Shown piece by piece: positions 30,010 to 38,233 of a DNA stretch of 64,000 nt (position 1 is its first letter; each line of letters begins with the position of its first letter). The stretch is from contig NZ_RXHS01000013.1 of the NCBI RefSeq assembly GCF_004138125.1, positions 1 to 64,000 of the forward strand, given 5' to 3'. This stretch comes from Seramator thermalis. GTDB taxonomy: Bacteria > Bacteroidota > Bacteroidia > Bacteroidales > Dysgonomonadaceae. Below the pieces are notes generated by a model. The model saw only the letters and a list, made by a program, of their open reading frames with translations, did not search any database and was not told where the DNA came from. The translations under genes were made by a program, and so were the position numbers.

Positions 30010-32478
30010 CTAACTTCCGGTAGTTGTCGTGGTTTGAGTAGCACCCGCGCCCTGACTATTGGCTCCGTCATTCTTCAGATCGTCATTGGTGATGGTGCGC
30101 TGTACTTTTTTGATAGACGATTTCAGCTCACCAAAACGATATGAAACTCTCAAATTGAGCGACCGCATGGGCTGTATCATCTGCATTTGTTGCCGGAAGC
30201 CTTCACCTGTTGTCGTACTCTTAAACTTTATGTGTTCCGAAAATGGGTTTGAAACGGAAAGGTTGACATCCAATTTTTTGTTCAGGAAACTTTTGAGAAC
30301 GTTGAACGAATAGAAATAATAAGCCGATTGTTCGGTCTGCAACTGAATGCGATCGGAGAAAATACCCGCATTGGCTCCAATTCTGAAATCATGAGGCAAG
30401 GTCAGTGTCAGTCCGCCAAAGCCATGTCCGGCAAAACCGCTGTTTTTCAAATCACTGTTTGTTGAACTTTCGATATTCGTATAGTTGAAATTAGTATTTA
30501 CATACATCCTCAAAACCTGCGTTGGTGTCCAACTGACATAAAGATTCAGACCAATGCTCTGGTTTTTCCCTATATTGGCGTAGGTATTATTGGTAACACT
30601 ATCTTTCAAAAAACTGTATGAGGTAATGGCATTTTTGGTATAAGCATAGTTGAGTGAAGCATTCAAATTCACTTTTTGTGAAAAAGAGCCGAAAGTAAGA
30701 TTAAAATTATGAGTCTGTTCCGAATCCAATTTGGGATTTCCATAAGTGATATTGACAGGATTTAAATCATCAACGTAAGGATTCAAATACCAAATTCCGG
30801 GTCGCGAAATACGTTTGTTATATCCCACTCTTAGCGTTTGCGTCATGGCGAGCTGATATGAAAGCGTGAGCGAAGGCACCAAATCGAAAAAATTGTTTTG
30901 AATGGTATCATTAGCGCTCATAAAATGAATGTTCTGATCGGTATATTCGCCCCGTAGGCCGGCTTTAACACCAAACTTGCCGGTCTTGTAACCGTAGCCC
31001 ACGTATCCTGCCAGGATCCCTTGTGTGTGGTCGAGATCGTTTTTTCGACTTACGTCGTTTTTCCATTCCTCGGCATCTACGTCATAAAAAGTATTGTCGC
31101 CACGGCTGTTATTGTCTCTGTAGATATATTTTAATCCGGTTTCGATGCTGTGTTTGTTGGTCAAAGGATTGGTATAGTCGATTTGTCCGGTATGTTCCGA
31201 ACCACCGGCCTTGTTCTTGCTCCTTTGCCGATAACCTTCGGGATAAAAATAGTTCCCGGTAACATCGTAGTAATGGGTTTCGAAATCGCGATCGGAGGGA
31301 TTTTCTTCGTAACGATACGACATCGTCAGTAGCTCGTCTTTCTTTTTGAAAGTACGTTGATAATCGGCTGAAACGTTTATCCCGCCAAACTCCGAAGTGG
31401 AAGACGACTCGGAGTTGTAGCCGTAATTCTGATTGCCGACTGATTGAGCATTCGTGTAGCCATCGGAAGTAAATTTTCCGCCAAATCGCGAAACAGATAC
31501 GTTGAACAAGTTCAGCGTGTCGAGTTCGTAACTCAATCCGAGATTGAAGTAAAGGTGATTTCCATTGACCGAAGTCTTCCCATTTTGCGTCAGATTGTTT
31601 ACCGGATTCGGATCGAAATCTTCGCGTACGAAGGACGATTCGGACTCGGGTCGTTTGAAATGATTGTATCCTGCGTAACCGTTAAATCCAAATTTCCCGT
31701 ATTTAAGTGCCGCATTTCCATTGAGTCCATAACCTCCGTAGGTGTCGGTATTTGCACCAACCGAACCGGAGTAACCATCGTCGGAACGCTTATCGGTAAT
31801 AATGTTGATAATTCCCCCCACTCCTTCGGCATCATATTTTGCGCCCGGCTCGGTGATTACCTCAATGTCCTTCACATTATTGGCCGGCATGCTTTTGAGC
31901 ACTTGCGAAGGATTGCTCGAAATCATGTTCGAAGGTTTACCGTTGAGGTAAATCTTGTAGTTGCTCGAACCTTTCAACTGTATATTATCTTCACCATCTA
32001 CCGTAACCATAGGCACTTTGCGAAGCATGTCGAGCACGTTGGAGGTAGTTGCCTCGGGATCATCTTTGGCACTATAAACAAGCTTATCGATATCTACTTT
32101 CACCAACGGTTTTTGCGCTACTACACTAATCTCGTCAAGTTGTGTTGAGCTTTCGGTGAGTAATATAGTACCCAAATCTATCGAAGAATTTTCCTCTTTA
32201 ATCTCGATTTGTTGCTGAAGCGATTTCATACCTACAAATTGAAATGTGAGGATATATTTTCCGGATGATAAAGCGGTAGAAAAATTACCTTTTTCGTCTG
32301 TGGCAAGTTTTTTGATAATGGACTGAGGAGCATTCGCTTTGGCAATCGAAACAGTAGCATATGGAAGTGGTTCTTTTTCGGTGGGTCCCACGAGTTTTCC
32401 TTTGAGTGTAGGCAGTGATTCGGCGAACAGGGAAAAAGAAAACAATGAAATAAAAATAAACAACAATGTTCGTTTCAT
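30010..32478 (-). CDS. TonB-dependent receptor, outer-membrane beta-barrel family
   Basis: An outer-membrane protein of 822 residues. It has a signal peptide (ends AES, about 20), a carboxypeptidase-regulatory-like domain (TLKGKLVGPTEKEPLPYATVSIA, about 24-110), a plug (LDMLRKVPMVTVDGEDNIQLKG, SSNYKIYLNGKP, GVGGIINIITDKRSDDG) and a 14- to 22-strand barrel of the OMP_b-brl_3 type. The C-terminus is unusual: after the last strand come about 30 residues rich in Lys, Asn and Thr (GATQTTTTTGS), instead of ending on an aromatic residue. The ligand is unknown. Confidence 0.92.
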   Translation of the reverse strand: MKRTLLFIFISLFSFSLFAESLPTLKGKLVGPTEKEPLPYATVSIAKANAPQSIIKKLATDEKGNFSTALSSGKYILTFQFVGMKSLQQQIEIKEENSSIDLGTILLTESSTQLDEISVVAQKPLVKVDIDKLVYSAKDDPEATTSNVLDMLRKVPMVTVDGEDNIQLKGSSNYKIYLNGKPSNMISSNPSQVLKSMPANNVKDIEVITEPGAKYDAEGVGGIINIITDKRSDDGYSGSVGANTDTYGGYGLNGNAALKYGKFGFNGYAGYNHFKRPESESSFVREDFDPNPVNNLTQNGKTSVNGNHLYFNLGLSYELDTLNLFNVSVSRFGGKFTSDGYTNAQSVGNQNYGYNSESSSTSEFGGINVSADYQRTFKKKDELLTMSYRYEENPSDRDFETHYYDVTGNYFYPEGYRQRSKNKAGGSEHTGQIDYTNPLTNKHSIETGLKYIYRDNNSRGDNTFYDVDAEEWKNDVSRKNDLDHTQGILAGYVGYGYKTGKFGVKAGLRGEYTDQNIHFMSANDTIQNNFFDLVPSLTLSYQLAMTQTLRVGYNKRISRPGIWYLNPYVDDLNPVNITYGNPKLDSEQTHNFNLTFGSFSQKVNLNASLNYAYTKNAITSYSFLKDSVTNNTYANIGKNQSIGLNLYVSWTPTQVLRMYVNTNFNYTNIESSTNSDLKNSGFAGHGFGGLTLTLPHDFRIGANAGIFSDRIQLQTEQSAYYFYSFNVLKSFLNKKLDVNLSVSNPFSEHIKFKSTTTGEGFRQQMQMIQPMRSLNLRVSYRFGELKSSIKKVQRTITNDDLKNDGANSQGAGATQTTTTTGS

Positions 32479-32870
32479 AAATTCGTTTAAATTTTGGCAG
32501 GTACAATATTACTTCTCAAAATTACTAAAAAGAAGTAAGGTGAATACAGCATTGTTAAATAATTACACTTTATTACGAATATGTTTATTGGATTATCTTT
32601 TTTTAAAAATTTACTGTTGCTCCAAAATATTTTTGTTTCAAAATAGTATCAGCAGCAGGTTTTCAGTGTGTCAAGGCATGAAATATCGCCAAAGTGTTAA
32701 GATATTGCAGAATGAGGTGATATGTTGACAATTTTTGTCTGTCATCAATGCTACACGCTAAGTCACAAAAACATAACAAACCCGTAATTCAAACGTCCAG
32801 AACGGCGGTTATTTACTATTTTTGTTTCGCAAAATATGAGCGATGTGAATAAACCCTCAAAATTGATCAA
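32479..32870. other. Divergent intergenic region 32479-32870
   Basis: About 390 AT-rich bases between the receptor and the lysO genes, which are transcribed in opposite directions. A TATTTTTG box at 32817-32824 fits a -7 element for the lysO pair. I see no other feature; the short open frame across the region is a shadow. Confidence 0.5.
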
Positions 32871-33152
32871 ATGATTCAAATTCTACTTAGCATAATTTCG
32901 GGAGTAGCAGTGGGATACGCAGTGCGAAGGTCAGCTTTTACGAAATACGTGAGTCGTGTCATCCAAATCATCATTCTATTGCTGCTGTTTTTTTTGGGTG
33001 TTTCGGTGGGAAGCAACAAAGAAGTGGTGAATAATTTCGGAACTATAGGCCTCGATGCATTTGTCATTGCAGCTCTTGCCACGTTGGGAAGTTTGATTGG
33101 CGCAAGGATGGTTTACAAGCTATTTTTCGAACGTAAAAAAAACGATGTATGA
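32871..33152 (+). CDS. LysO-type lysine exporter, N-terminal subunit
   Basis: A 93-residue membrane protein with about three helices (GVAVGYAVRR, IIILLLLFFLGVSVGSN, AFVIAALATLGSLIGARMVY). It matches the N-terminal third of the LysO (DUF340) family, which exports lysine and thialysine in E. coli. The stop overlaps the next start (ATGA, 33149-33152), so both are coupled. The split into two genes is common in Bacteroidales. Confidence 0.82.
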   Translation: MIQILLSIISGVAVGYAVRRSAFTKYVSRVIQIIILLLLFFLGVSVGSNKEVVNNFGTIGLDAFVIAALATLGSLIGARMVYKLFFERKKNDV

Positions 33153-33754
33153 AAGATTCGCTACTCTACCTTGCCATATTTACCATCGGATTGGTGCTCG
33201 CATTATGGGGTGTTTTGCCCGACGTTCTGCTTTCGGCAAGCATATCGAAGTGGATACTCTATGGCCTTCTCTTTTTTGTGGGAATACAAATCGGTTCGAG
33301 TAAAGGAGCCTTTTGGGCTATACGATCTATAGGCCGCCGCATCGTGTGGGTGCCCGTTGCCACCACACTCGGGACATTTGCAGCAGCTGCCATCGCATCA
33401 CTCATCCTGCCATTGCGAAGTTTAACCGATTGTTTGAGTGTTGGCGCCGGTTTTGCCTACTATTCGCTTTCGAGCATACTCATATCGGGGTATCGGGGAG
33501 CCGAGCTTGGTACAATTGCACTTCTGGCCAATATATTTCGAGAATTTATGGTGCTCGTTTTTGCCCCGTGGATGGTGAAACATTTTGGACCGTTATCGCC
33601 TATTTGCGCCGGAGGCGCCACCACGATGGATACCACACTACCCGTCATCACCCGTTATTCGGGCACCGATTACGTGGTTGTAGCACTGTTTCACGGAATG
33701 ATCATCGATTTTTCCGTGCCTTTGTGGGTGAGTTTTTTCGCAGGGTTAGGATGA
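33149..33754 (+). CDS. LysO-type lysine exporter, C-terminal subunit
   Basis: A 201-residue membrane protein with about six helices that matches the C-terminal part of LysO. The GFAYYSLSSILI, ELGTIALLANIFREF and CAGGATTMDTTLPVI blocks are the conserved core. It should assemble with the 93-residue product made just upstream to form one exporter. Confidence 0.86.
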   Translation: MKDSLLYLAIFTIGLVLALWGVLPDVLLSASISKWILYGLLFFVGIQIGSSKGAFWAIRSIGRRIVWVPVATTLGTFAAAAIASLILPLRSLTDCLSVGAGFAYYSLSSILISGYRGAELGTIALLANIFREFMVLVFAPWMVKHFGPLSPICAGGATTMDTTLPVITRYSGTDYVVVALFHGMIIDFSVPLWVSFFAGLG

Positions 33755-33826
33755 AAATGACGATATGGAATAACTCTTTCGTGATCAAATTCAAGAAAAT
33801 AAATGAATAATCGTTGATCCCGATAT

Positions 33827-34087
33827 TTACTTCGAACCATTTGCTTTTTCACGCATAGTCTCTCTTATTTCATCCAGTTTTTCCAAGATTGCTTTGTTTG
33901 AAACGGTGATTCTATAATTCATCACGATAATTTTTATGGATACCAACAACACCCCTGCCTCGACGAGTATATCGTGCGTCAATCCTTTGACAAACAATGC
34001 TATCGTGAAAAGAAGAAATGTAACTATTATAACGATTAAGTCAATCGTAGATAAATATTTTCTCATACATTTTGTGAATTTGTTCAT
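33827..34087 (-). CDS. Small two-helix membrane protein, unknown
   Basis: Not recognised. The 86-residue frame has two predicted membrane helices (LSTIDLIVIIVTFLLFTIAL and ILVEAGVLLVSIKIIVMNY) and an amphipathic, charged C-terminal helix (ILEKLDEIRETMREKANG). The start could be Met1 or Met8. It stands alone, convergent with the lysO genes. Confidence 0.65.
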   Translation of the reverse strand: MNKFTKCMRKYLSTIDLIVIIVTFLLFTIALFVKGLTHDILVEAGVLLVSIKIIVMNYRITVSNKAILEKLDEIRETMREKANGSK

Positions 34088-34416
34088 TTTTTAAATTTTC
34101 AGCTCGTTAATGTACCGATAATCAAGCATGATTAAGCTAATGTGGTTTTAAGCAGTTTGATCTTAAATTATAACAAAATGAGAAACTGTCTCTTACGCCT
34201 CGCAAAGATAAATAATCTTGCTTAATTGACTCCATTTTCCGGCAAAATTCAATCACCTGACACAGCAATTGATATTATCACAAAATATGTATTTTGGGCA
34301 CAAAGTAGTGTCATGCGCACCAAATTTCTATATACCCATAGAAATGATAACCGGTTTTTCCGCAACTTTTCGGACTCTTTAATCGTTATAAACCGGTTAC
34401 AAAAAAAAACCGATAA
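34088..34416. other. Intergenic region 34088-34416 with paired palindromes
   Basis: No gene seen. It contains two copies of AACCGGTT (34349-34356, 34391-34398), extended to 10-bp inverted-repeat arms, just before the epimerase-like gene. Their centres are 42 bases apart, four helical turns, and so could be operator sites. Confidence 0.45.
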
Positions 34417-35328
34417 ATGCAGACAATCTTAATCACCGGTGGAACAGGTGTGATTGGTCGAGAGCTTAGTGCAAAATTAAGAAGCAAAGGATATCGGGTT
34501 GCCATTTTAAGCCGAACGACCAAGAAAAATGCCGATATTCCACATTACTATTGGGATATTCCTCAAAAAATGATTGAAAAAGAGGCCATCGAAACGGCAG
34601 ATTACATTATTCACTTGGCCGGAGCAAATATCGGAGACAAAAGATGGTCGAAACAGAGAAGGAAACTTATCATCGACAGTCGTGTTGAATCGGCCAATCT
34701 GCTTCTCGATAAAATTTCGGAAGCGCGCAAAAAACCGAAAGCTTTTATATCGGCATCGGCCATCGGATATTATGGAACGACGACCTCCGATAAAATTTTC
34801 TGCGAAACGGATCCTCCAGCCAACGACTTTCTGGGAGAAACCTGCCGACTATGGGAACAAGCGGCCGACAATTTCGAAAAAATGGGAATAAGAACCGTAA
34901 AAATCCGAACCGGGATTGTACTGTCAAAACAAGGAGGCGTATTGACCAAAATGTTGATTCCAACAAAGTTGGGCATAGGTTCGGCAATTGGCAGTGGGCG
35001 ACAGTATATGCCTTGGATACATATCGATGACTTGTGCCGCATCTACGTCAAAGCCATTGAAGACACCCAAATGAATGGTGCATACAACGCTGTCGCACCT
35101 GAGCAGCCGACCAACAAAGATTTTATCCGAACATTGGCGCATGTTCTGAGAAAACCATTTTGGGCGCCGGCTATTCCGTCATTGGCAATGAAAATAATAT
35201 TCGGCCGGATGTCTTCCCTTCTTTTGGAGGGAAGCAGAGTGTCGTCCGATAAAATCATAGCTTCGGGATACAACTTTCTTTTTCCATCCCTCGAAAGCGC
35301 ATTGACAGATTTACTTGTGAAAAAATAA
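34417..35328 (+). CDS. TIGR01777-family NAD(P)-binding epimerase-like protein
   Basis: A 303-residue short-chain dehydrogenase-like protein. The Rossmann motif TGGTGVIGREL is at about 7-17, the SASAIGYYG active-site region near 108-116, and a C-terminal DUF1731 domain (APAIPSLAMKIIFGRMSSLL) closes it. The family is widespread, named after SulA/YfcH, and its substrate is unknown. It is monocistronic. Confidence 0.9.
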   Translation: MQTILITGGTGVIGRELSAKLRSKGYRVAILSRTTKKNADIPHYYWDIPQKMIEKEAIETADYIIHLAGANIGDKRWSKQRRKLIIDSRVESANLLLDKISEARKKPKAFISASAIGYYGTTTSDKIFCETDPPANDFLGETCRLWEQAADNFEKMGIRTVKIRTGIVLSKQGGVLTKMLIPTKLGIGSAIGSGRQYMPWIHIDDLCRIYVKAIEDTQMNGAYNAVAPEQPTNKDFIRTLAHVLRKPFWAPAIPSLAMKIIFGRMSSLLLEGSRVSSDKIIASGYNFLFPSLESALTDLLVKK

Positions 35329-35463
35329 GCAATCAATCCCGTTTCGATATTCTCCTATTATATAGATGACCCTTCTATTCCCAAAGAAGTGCCCGGTAAC
35401 ACACAAGAATGACTACATTTTCGGAGAAAAACCCATCGTCATCACTCGCAGAAAACTACATCA

Positions 35464-36040
35464 GCGGAAAAAGTTGTGGTTTCTACACTTCGTGATGATG
35501 CAAATCCGTAGAAAATCGTTAAATAATGAGGCTGATTTAACACTCCTGTTACTCAAATTCCATCATCTTCACTCAAAGATGACACGTTCGGCGAGGAATG
35601 ACCCCCCGTTTTCACTGCGAAATGACACGATTGACCTGTCGTGACCTGTTATCTTGGAGTGAAGAAAGCATGTCCGTCGCAAAAAGTCATGGTTTCTACG
35701 TTGCAGATTACATGTTTTAGCCAAAAAATACCTATAGAATGTTAACATAAAAGGCAATTTGGCTCGAAAAAGTACCTTTCAGGAATGTAGACGGGGCAAT
35801 CGGCGGACAAAATTGCTCCGTCTACTTTGTAGAAAGTATGTTCGTCGGACAAAGTTGTACTTTCTGCACTTCAAGATAGGGCAATTTGGCGCCGAATCCC
35901 TATAGAATGTTAACAAGATTGGACGTTTTCATTCACATTTGCGAAATCTACAAAGTAGATATAACATTCTTTAAGTCGAACGTGGTTTCTACAAAGTAGA
36001 AAACAGGTCCGTCGGAGTCAAACGCGTTTTCTACATTTCT
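35464..36040. repeat. Degenerate interspersed repeat array
   Basis: Five or six imperfect copies of a unit containing (G)TCCGTCGGA-AAAGTTGTGGTTTCTACA occur near 35464, 35670, 35800, 35838, 35968 and 36005. CTATAGAATGTTAACA occurs twice (35732, 35900), and a GGGGCAATTT-GCCGAATC phrase recurs. Spacing is irregular, so this is not a CRISPR array. A 14-bp stem (35787-35800 with 35812-35825, one G-T pair) sits inside. Confidence 0.55.
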
Positions 36041-36380
36041 GACGGGGCAATTTTGTTGCCGAATCGATGAATTTTTACTTCAGAAACATGCAGATAATTT
36101 GCTGATATACATATATTAATGTCATCCTGAAAGCTTATGAAAGTAATTTGCCCGATTTTATTAACAAAACATCACAATTGCGAAAGTGAAAGAATGTGAA
36201 CATGGTTGGAGATTGGAGGTTGGGGAATGGAGGTTGGAATTAGTCGATAATTTACCGATTCGATGATTTATTGATTTACCGATGAATTCTATATGCAACT
36301 ATTCGGGCAGCACAGGGGTTATGATATTCTGAGGACGAAGCCAACTTCGCGTCTTTGCGCCTTCGTGGCAAATAAAAGTT

Positions 36381-36873
36381 CTGCCTTTCAGGCAGGTTTC
36401 TGACGAGGATCCATGACGCAGAATGAATTCTGAGGTTATGAAAATTCGGCTTTTCAAGCCAAAAACACTCTCGAAGACAGAAATATCCATCACAGTCGAA
36501 GTTTTCAATTCACCGTCTCACTTTTGCCTGAAAGGCAATAACTTTCATAACCGCAGGTCATCGACCTGCGGACAAAGACGTCCCTGCAATTGCTGCCTGA
36601 AAGGCAGAACTCTTGCCGTTGTACAAATAAATATCCACAACGGCAAAAAAAGAACAAACAAAACGAAAACTCGTAATTTAAAATTCTTATTTCTCTACTT
36701 CCCATTTCTCTACTTCTTGTTAATTCTCAATTGTCAATTATCCATTATCACTTACATCATAACACCTCCCCGCCTTCGGCGGTACCCCTCTTATCTTAAG
36801 AGGGGAGTCGGTCACACTTGCCATATAACTGTCCCCTTAAGATAAGGGGACAAGTGCTGCCGCCAGGCAGCAC
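36381..36873. repeat. Cluster of mini-hairpins with three-base loops
   Basis: Perfect hairpins: CTGCCT-TTC-AGGCAG (36381-36395), GGCTT-TTC-AAGCC (36448-36460), TTGCCT-GAA-AGGCAA (36524-36538), arms CCGCAGGTC/GACCTGCGG (36551-36571), CTGCCT-GAA-AGGCAG (36593-36607), CCGCC-TTC-GGCGG (36770-36782), arms CCCCTCTTA/TAAGAGGGG (36785-36805), GTCCCCTTA/TAAGGGGAC (36831-36851), and an 8-bp stem with a four-base loop (36854-36873). They resemble REP-type elements. Confidence 0.6.
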
Positions 36874-37266
36874 AGGGGTTATGATATACCTCTCACTTCT
36901 GACTTCTTCACTTCTTCCTTAATAGCGCAAATTTCCGAACTTGAAGAGTTGCGGTATTTCTCTTCTTTCATTTTTCCCTCATTATCAATTATTAATCAAC
37001 CGTGGGTTGGCCAAAAACGCCATTAATAAAACCAGCTATGTCTAAACGACAATATTTTTACTTTTATACATAAAAAATCATATAGTACCATAAATATTAA
37101 TTCTTTTTCAAAGAAAAATGCCAAATTTTATTTGATAATTATAGTCTATATACTATCTTTGAAATCGATATAAGATTTGTCACCGATTATTACCAATAAT
37201 AATGATCACAGCTTAAGAAAAAATCGCATTCAATTATTAAAAATCAAATACATAACAATTTTAACA

Positions 37267-37282
37267 GGGAGGAAATACTATG
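37267..37282 (+). promoter_or_regulatory. Strong Shine-Dalgarno site before the NrfD-like gene
   Basis: GGGAGGAAATACTATG contains a full GGAGG with seven bases to the start codon. Other genes in the window show no such site, as expected for the phylum. Confidence 0.7.
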
Positions 37283-38212
37283 TGGACAATAACACCAAGC
37301 ATTATTGAAAACGAACGGCCGGTGGACCGATTTGCTCTGCACTATGTCCCGCAAACCCATTGGCGCATTTGGCATGCCATTTGGTTTTGGGCGATGGGCA
37401 TCGGAAGCGGAGTTTTTTGTTTAAGGCAGTTTTTAGGGTTCAGCGGAGGCGGACTATTTTTGGGAATGAATGCCATTGATATCGTCGGATTGGTTTTGGT
37501 CGGCATCGGTGGAATTATTCTGATTCTCGATTTGGGAAAGCCTTTCCGATTTTTAAATTCATTACTCAAGCCTAAAAATGCATGGATTTCGCGAGGAGCC
37601 ATTTCGGACTTTGTATTTCTCGGAATTGGCGTTCTTTACGTCCTTCCCGGTCTGATTCCTTCGCTCCCCTGGTCGGATGCGGTATTTTCAGAAGCCGATG
37701 CTTTCAGTCGGATTCTCATCGTTCTGGCCATTTTCTTTGCTTTCATCATTATGATTTATCCCGGATTTGTGCTTTATTATTCTAAAAACATTCCTTTTTG
37801 GAACAGCATTCTAACGCCGGTATTGTTTTTTGAATTAGCTCTTACCAGCAGCTTCGGATTGTTGGGATTGATGGGAGCTTTGAATGGAGATTATCTTCCC
37901 GAAATTTTCTACATTTCGTTTATTACAACTCTTGTGGTGACGCTTGCAACGACTGTTCTTTATATTTTTGAACGAAAAAGTGTCGGGAATCCGTGCATCG
38001 AAGAATCCATTCGTTGTTTGTTGAAAGGGAAAGCCGCCGGATGGTTTTGGCTTTCGCAAATAATAGGGATCGTTGTTCCTATTCTGTTGTTGGCAACAAG
38101 AAGTGATGAATTTACCGTTCTGCTTTGGAGCGGCATCTGCACCATACTGGGGAGTTTTATGTTCCGATACAGTCAATTGATTGCCGGTTATCGCGTTTCA
38201 CCTTTAATTTAA
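37280..38212 (+). CDS. NrfD/PsrC-type membrane quinol subunit of a molybdopterin oxidoreductase
   Basis: An integral membrane protein (310 aa, about eight or nine helices) of the NrfD/PsrC family, which exchanges electrons with the quinone pool for molybdoenzymes of the polysulfide/thiosulfate/DMSO reductase type. The family signature LDLGKPFRFLNSLLKPKNAW followed by SRGAI is present at about 90-115. It is first in an operon with the catalytic and iron-sulfur subunits (gaps of 21 and 3 bases). The gene order membrane-catalytic-FeS is not the usual A-B-C order of psr/phs operons. Confidence 0.9.
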   Translation: MWTITPSIIENERPVDRFALHYVPQTHWRIWHAIWFWAMGIGSGVFCLRQFLGFSGGGLFLGMNAIDIVGLVLVGIGGIILILDLGKPFRFLNSLLKPKNAWISRGAISDFVFLGIGVLYVLPGLIPSLPWSDAVFSEADAFSRILIVLAIFFAFIIMIYPGFVLYYSKNIPFWNSILTPVLFFELALTSSFGLLGLMGALNGDYLPEIFYISFITTLVVTLATTVLYIFERKSVGNPCIEESIRCLLKGKAAGWFWLSQIIGIVVPILLLATRSDEFTVLLWSGICTILGSFMFRYSQLIAGYRVSPLI

Positions 38213-38233
38213 TAATAGAATAAAAAGACTGAT

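Larger units (their letters stand above)
35329..37279. other. Gene-free spacer of 1.95 kb rich in repeats and hairpins
   Basis: No credible gene. The left half (35464-36040) has degenerate copies of a motif like CCGTCGGACAAAGTTGTGG followed by TTTCTAC. The middle and right (35946-36873) hold many short hairpins with three-base loops. At 36869-36889 and 36309-36329 the phrase GCAGCACAGGGGTTATGATA is repeated. From about 36900 to 37260 the sequence is AT-rich and leads into the molybdoenzyme operon; an ATAGT/ACTAT inverted repeat lies near 37141-37158. Confidence 0.6.

Noticed and set aside
35464-36040. CRISPR array
   Set aside because: Copies are diverged, unequally spaced and there is no cas gene in the window.
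35366-36845. Several 60-140-codon open frames in the repeat-rich spacer
   Set aside because: They run across hairpins and repeats, are rich in Cys/Arg/Ser low-complexity stretches, and resemble no family.
37141-37158. ATAGT/ACTAT inverted repeat as another ModE site before the molybdoenzyme operon
   Set aside because: It lacks the CGTTAT half-site of the palindrome at 41841-41867, so a shared regulator cannot be supported.
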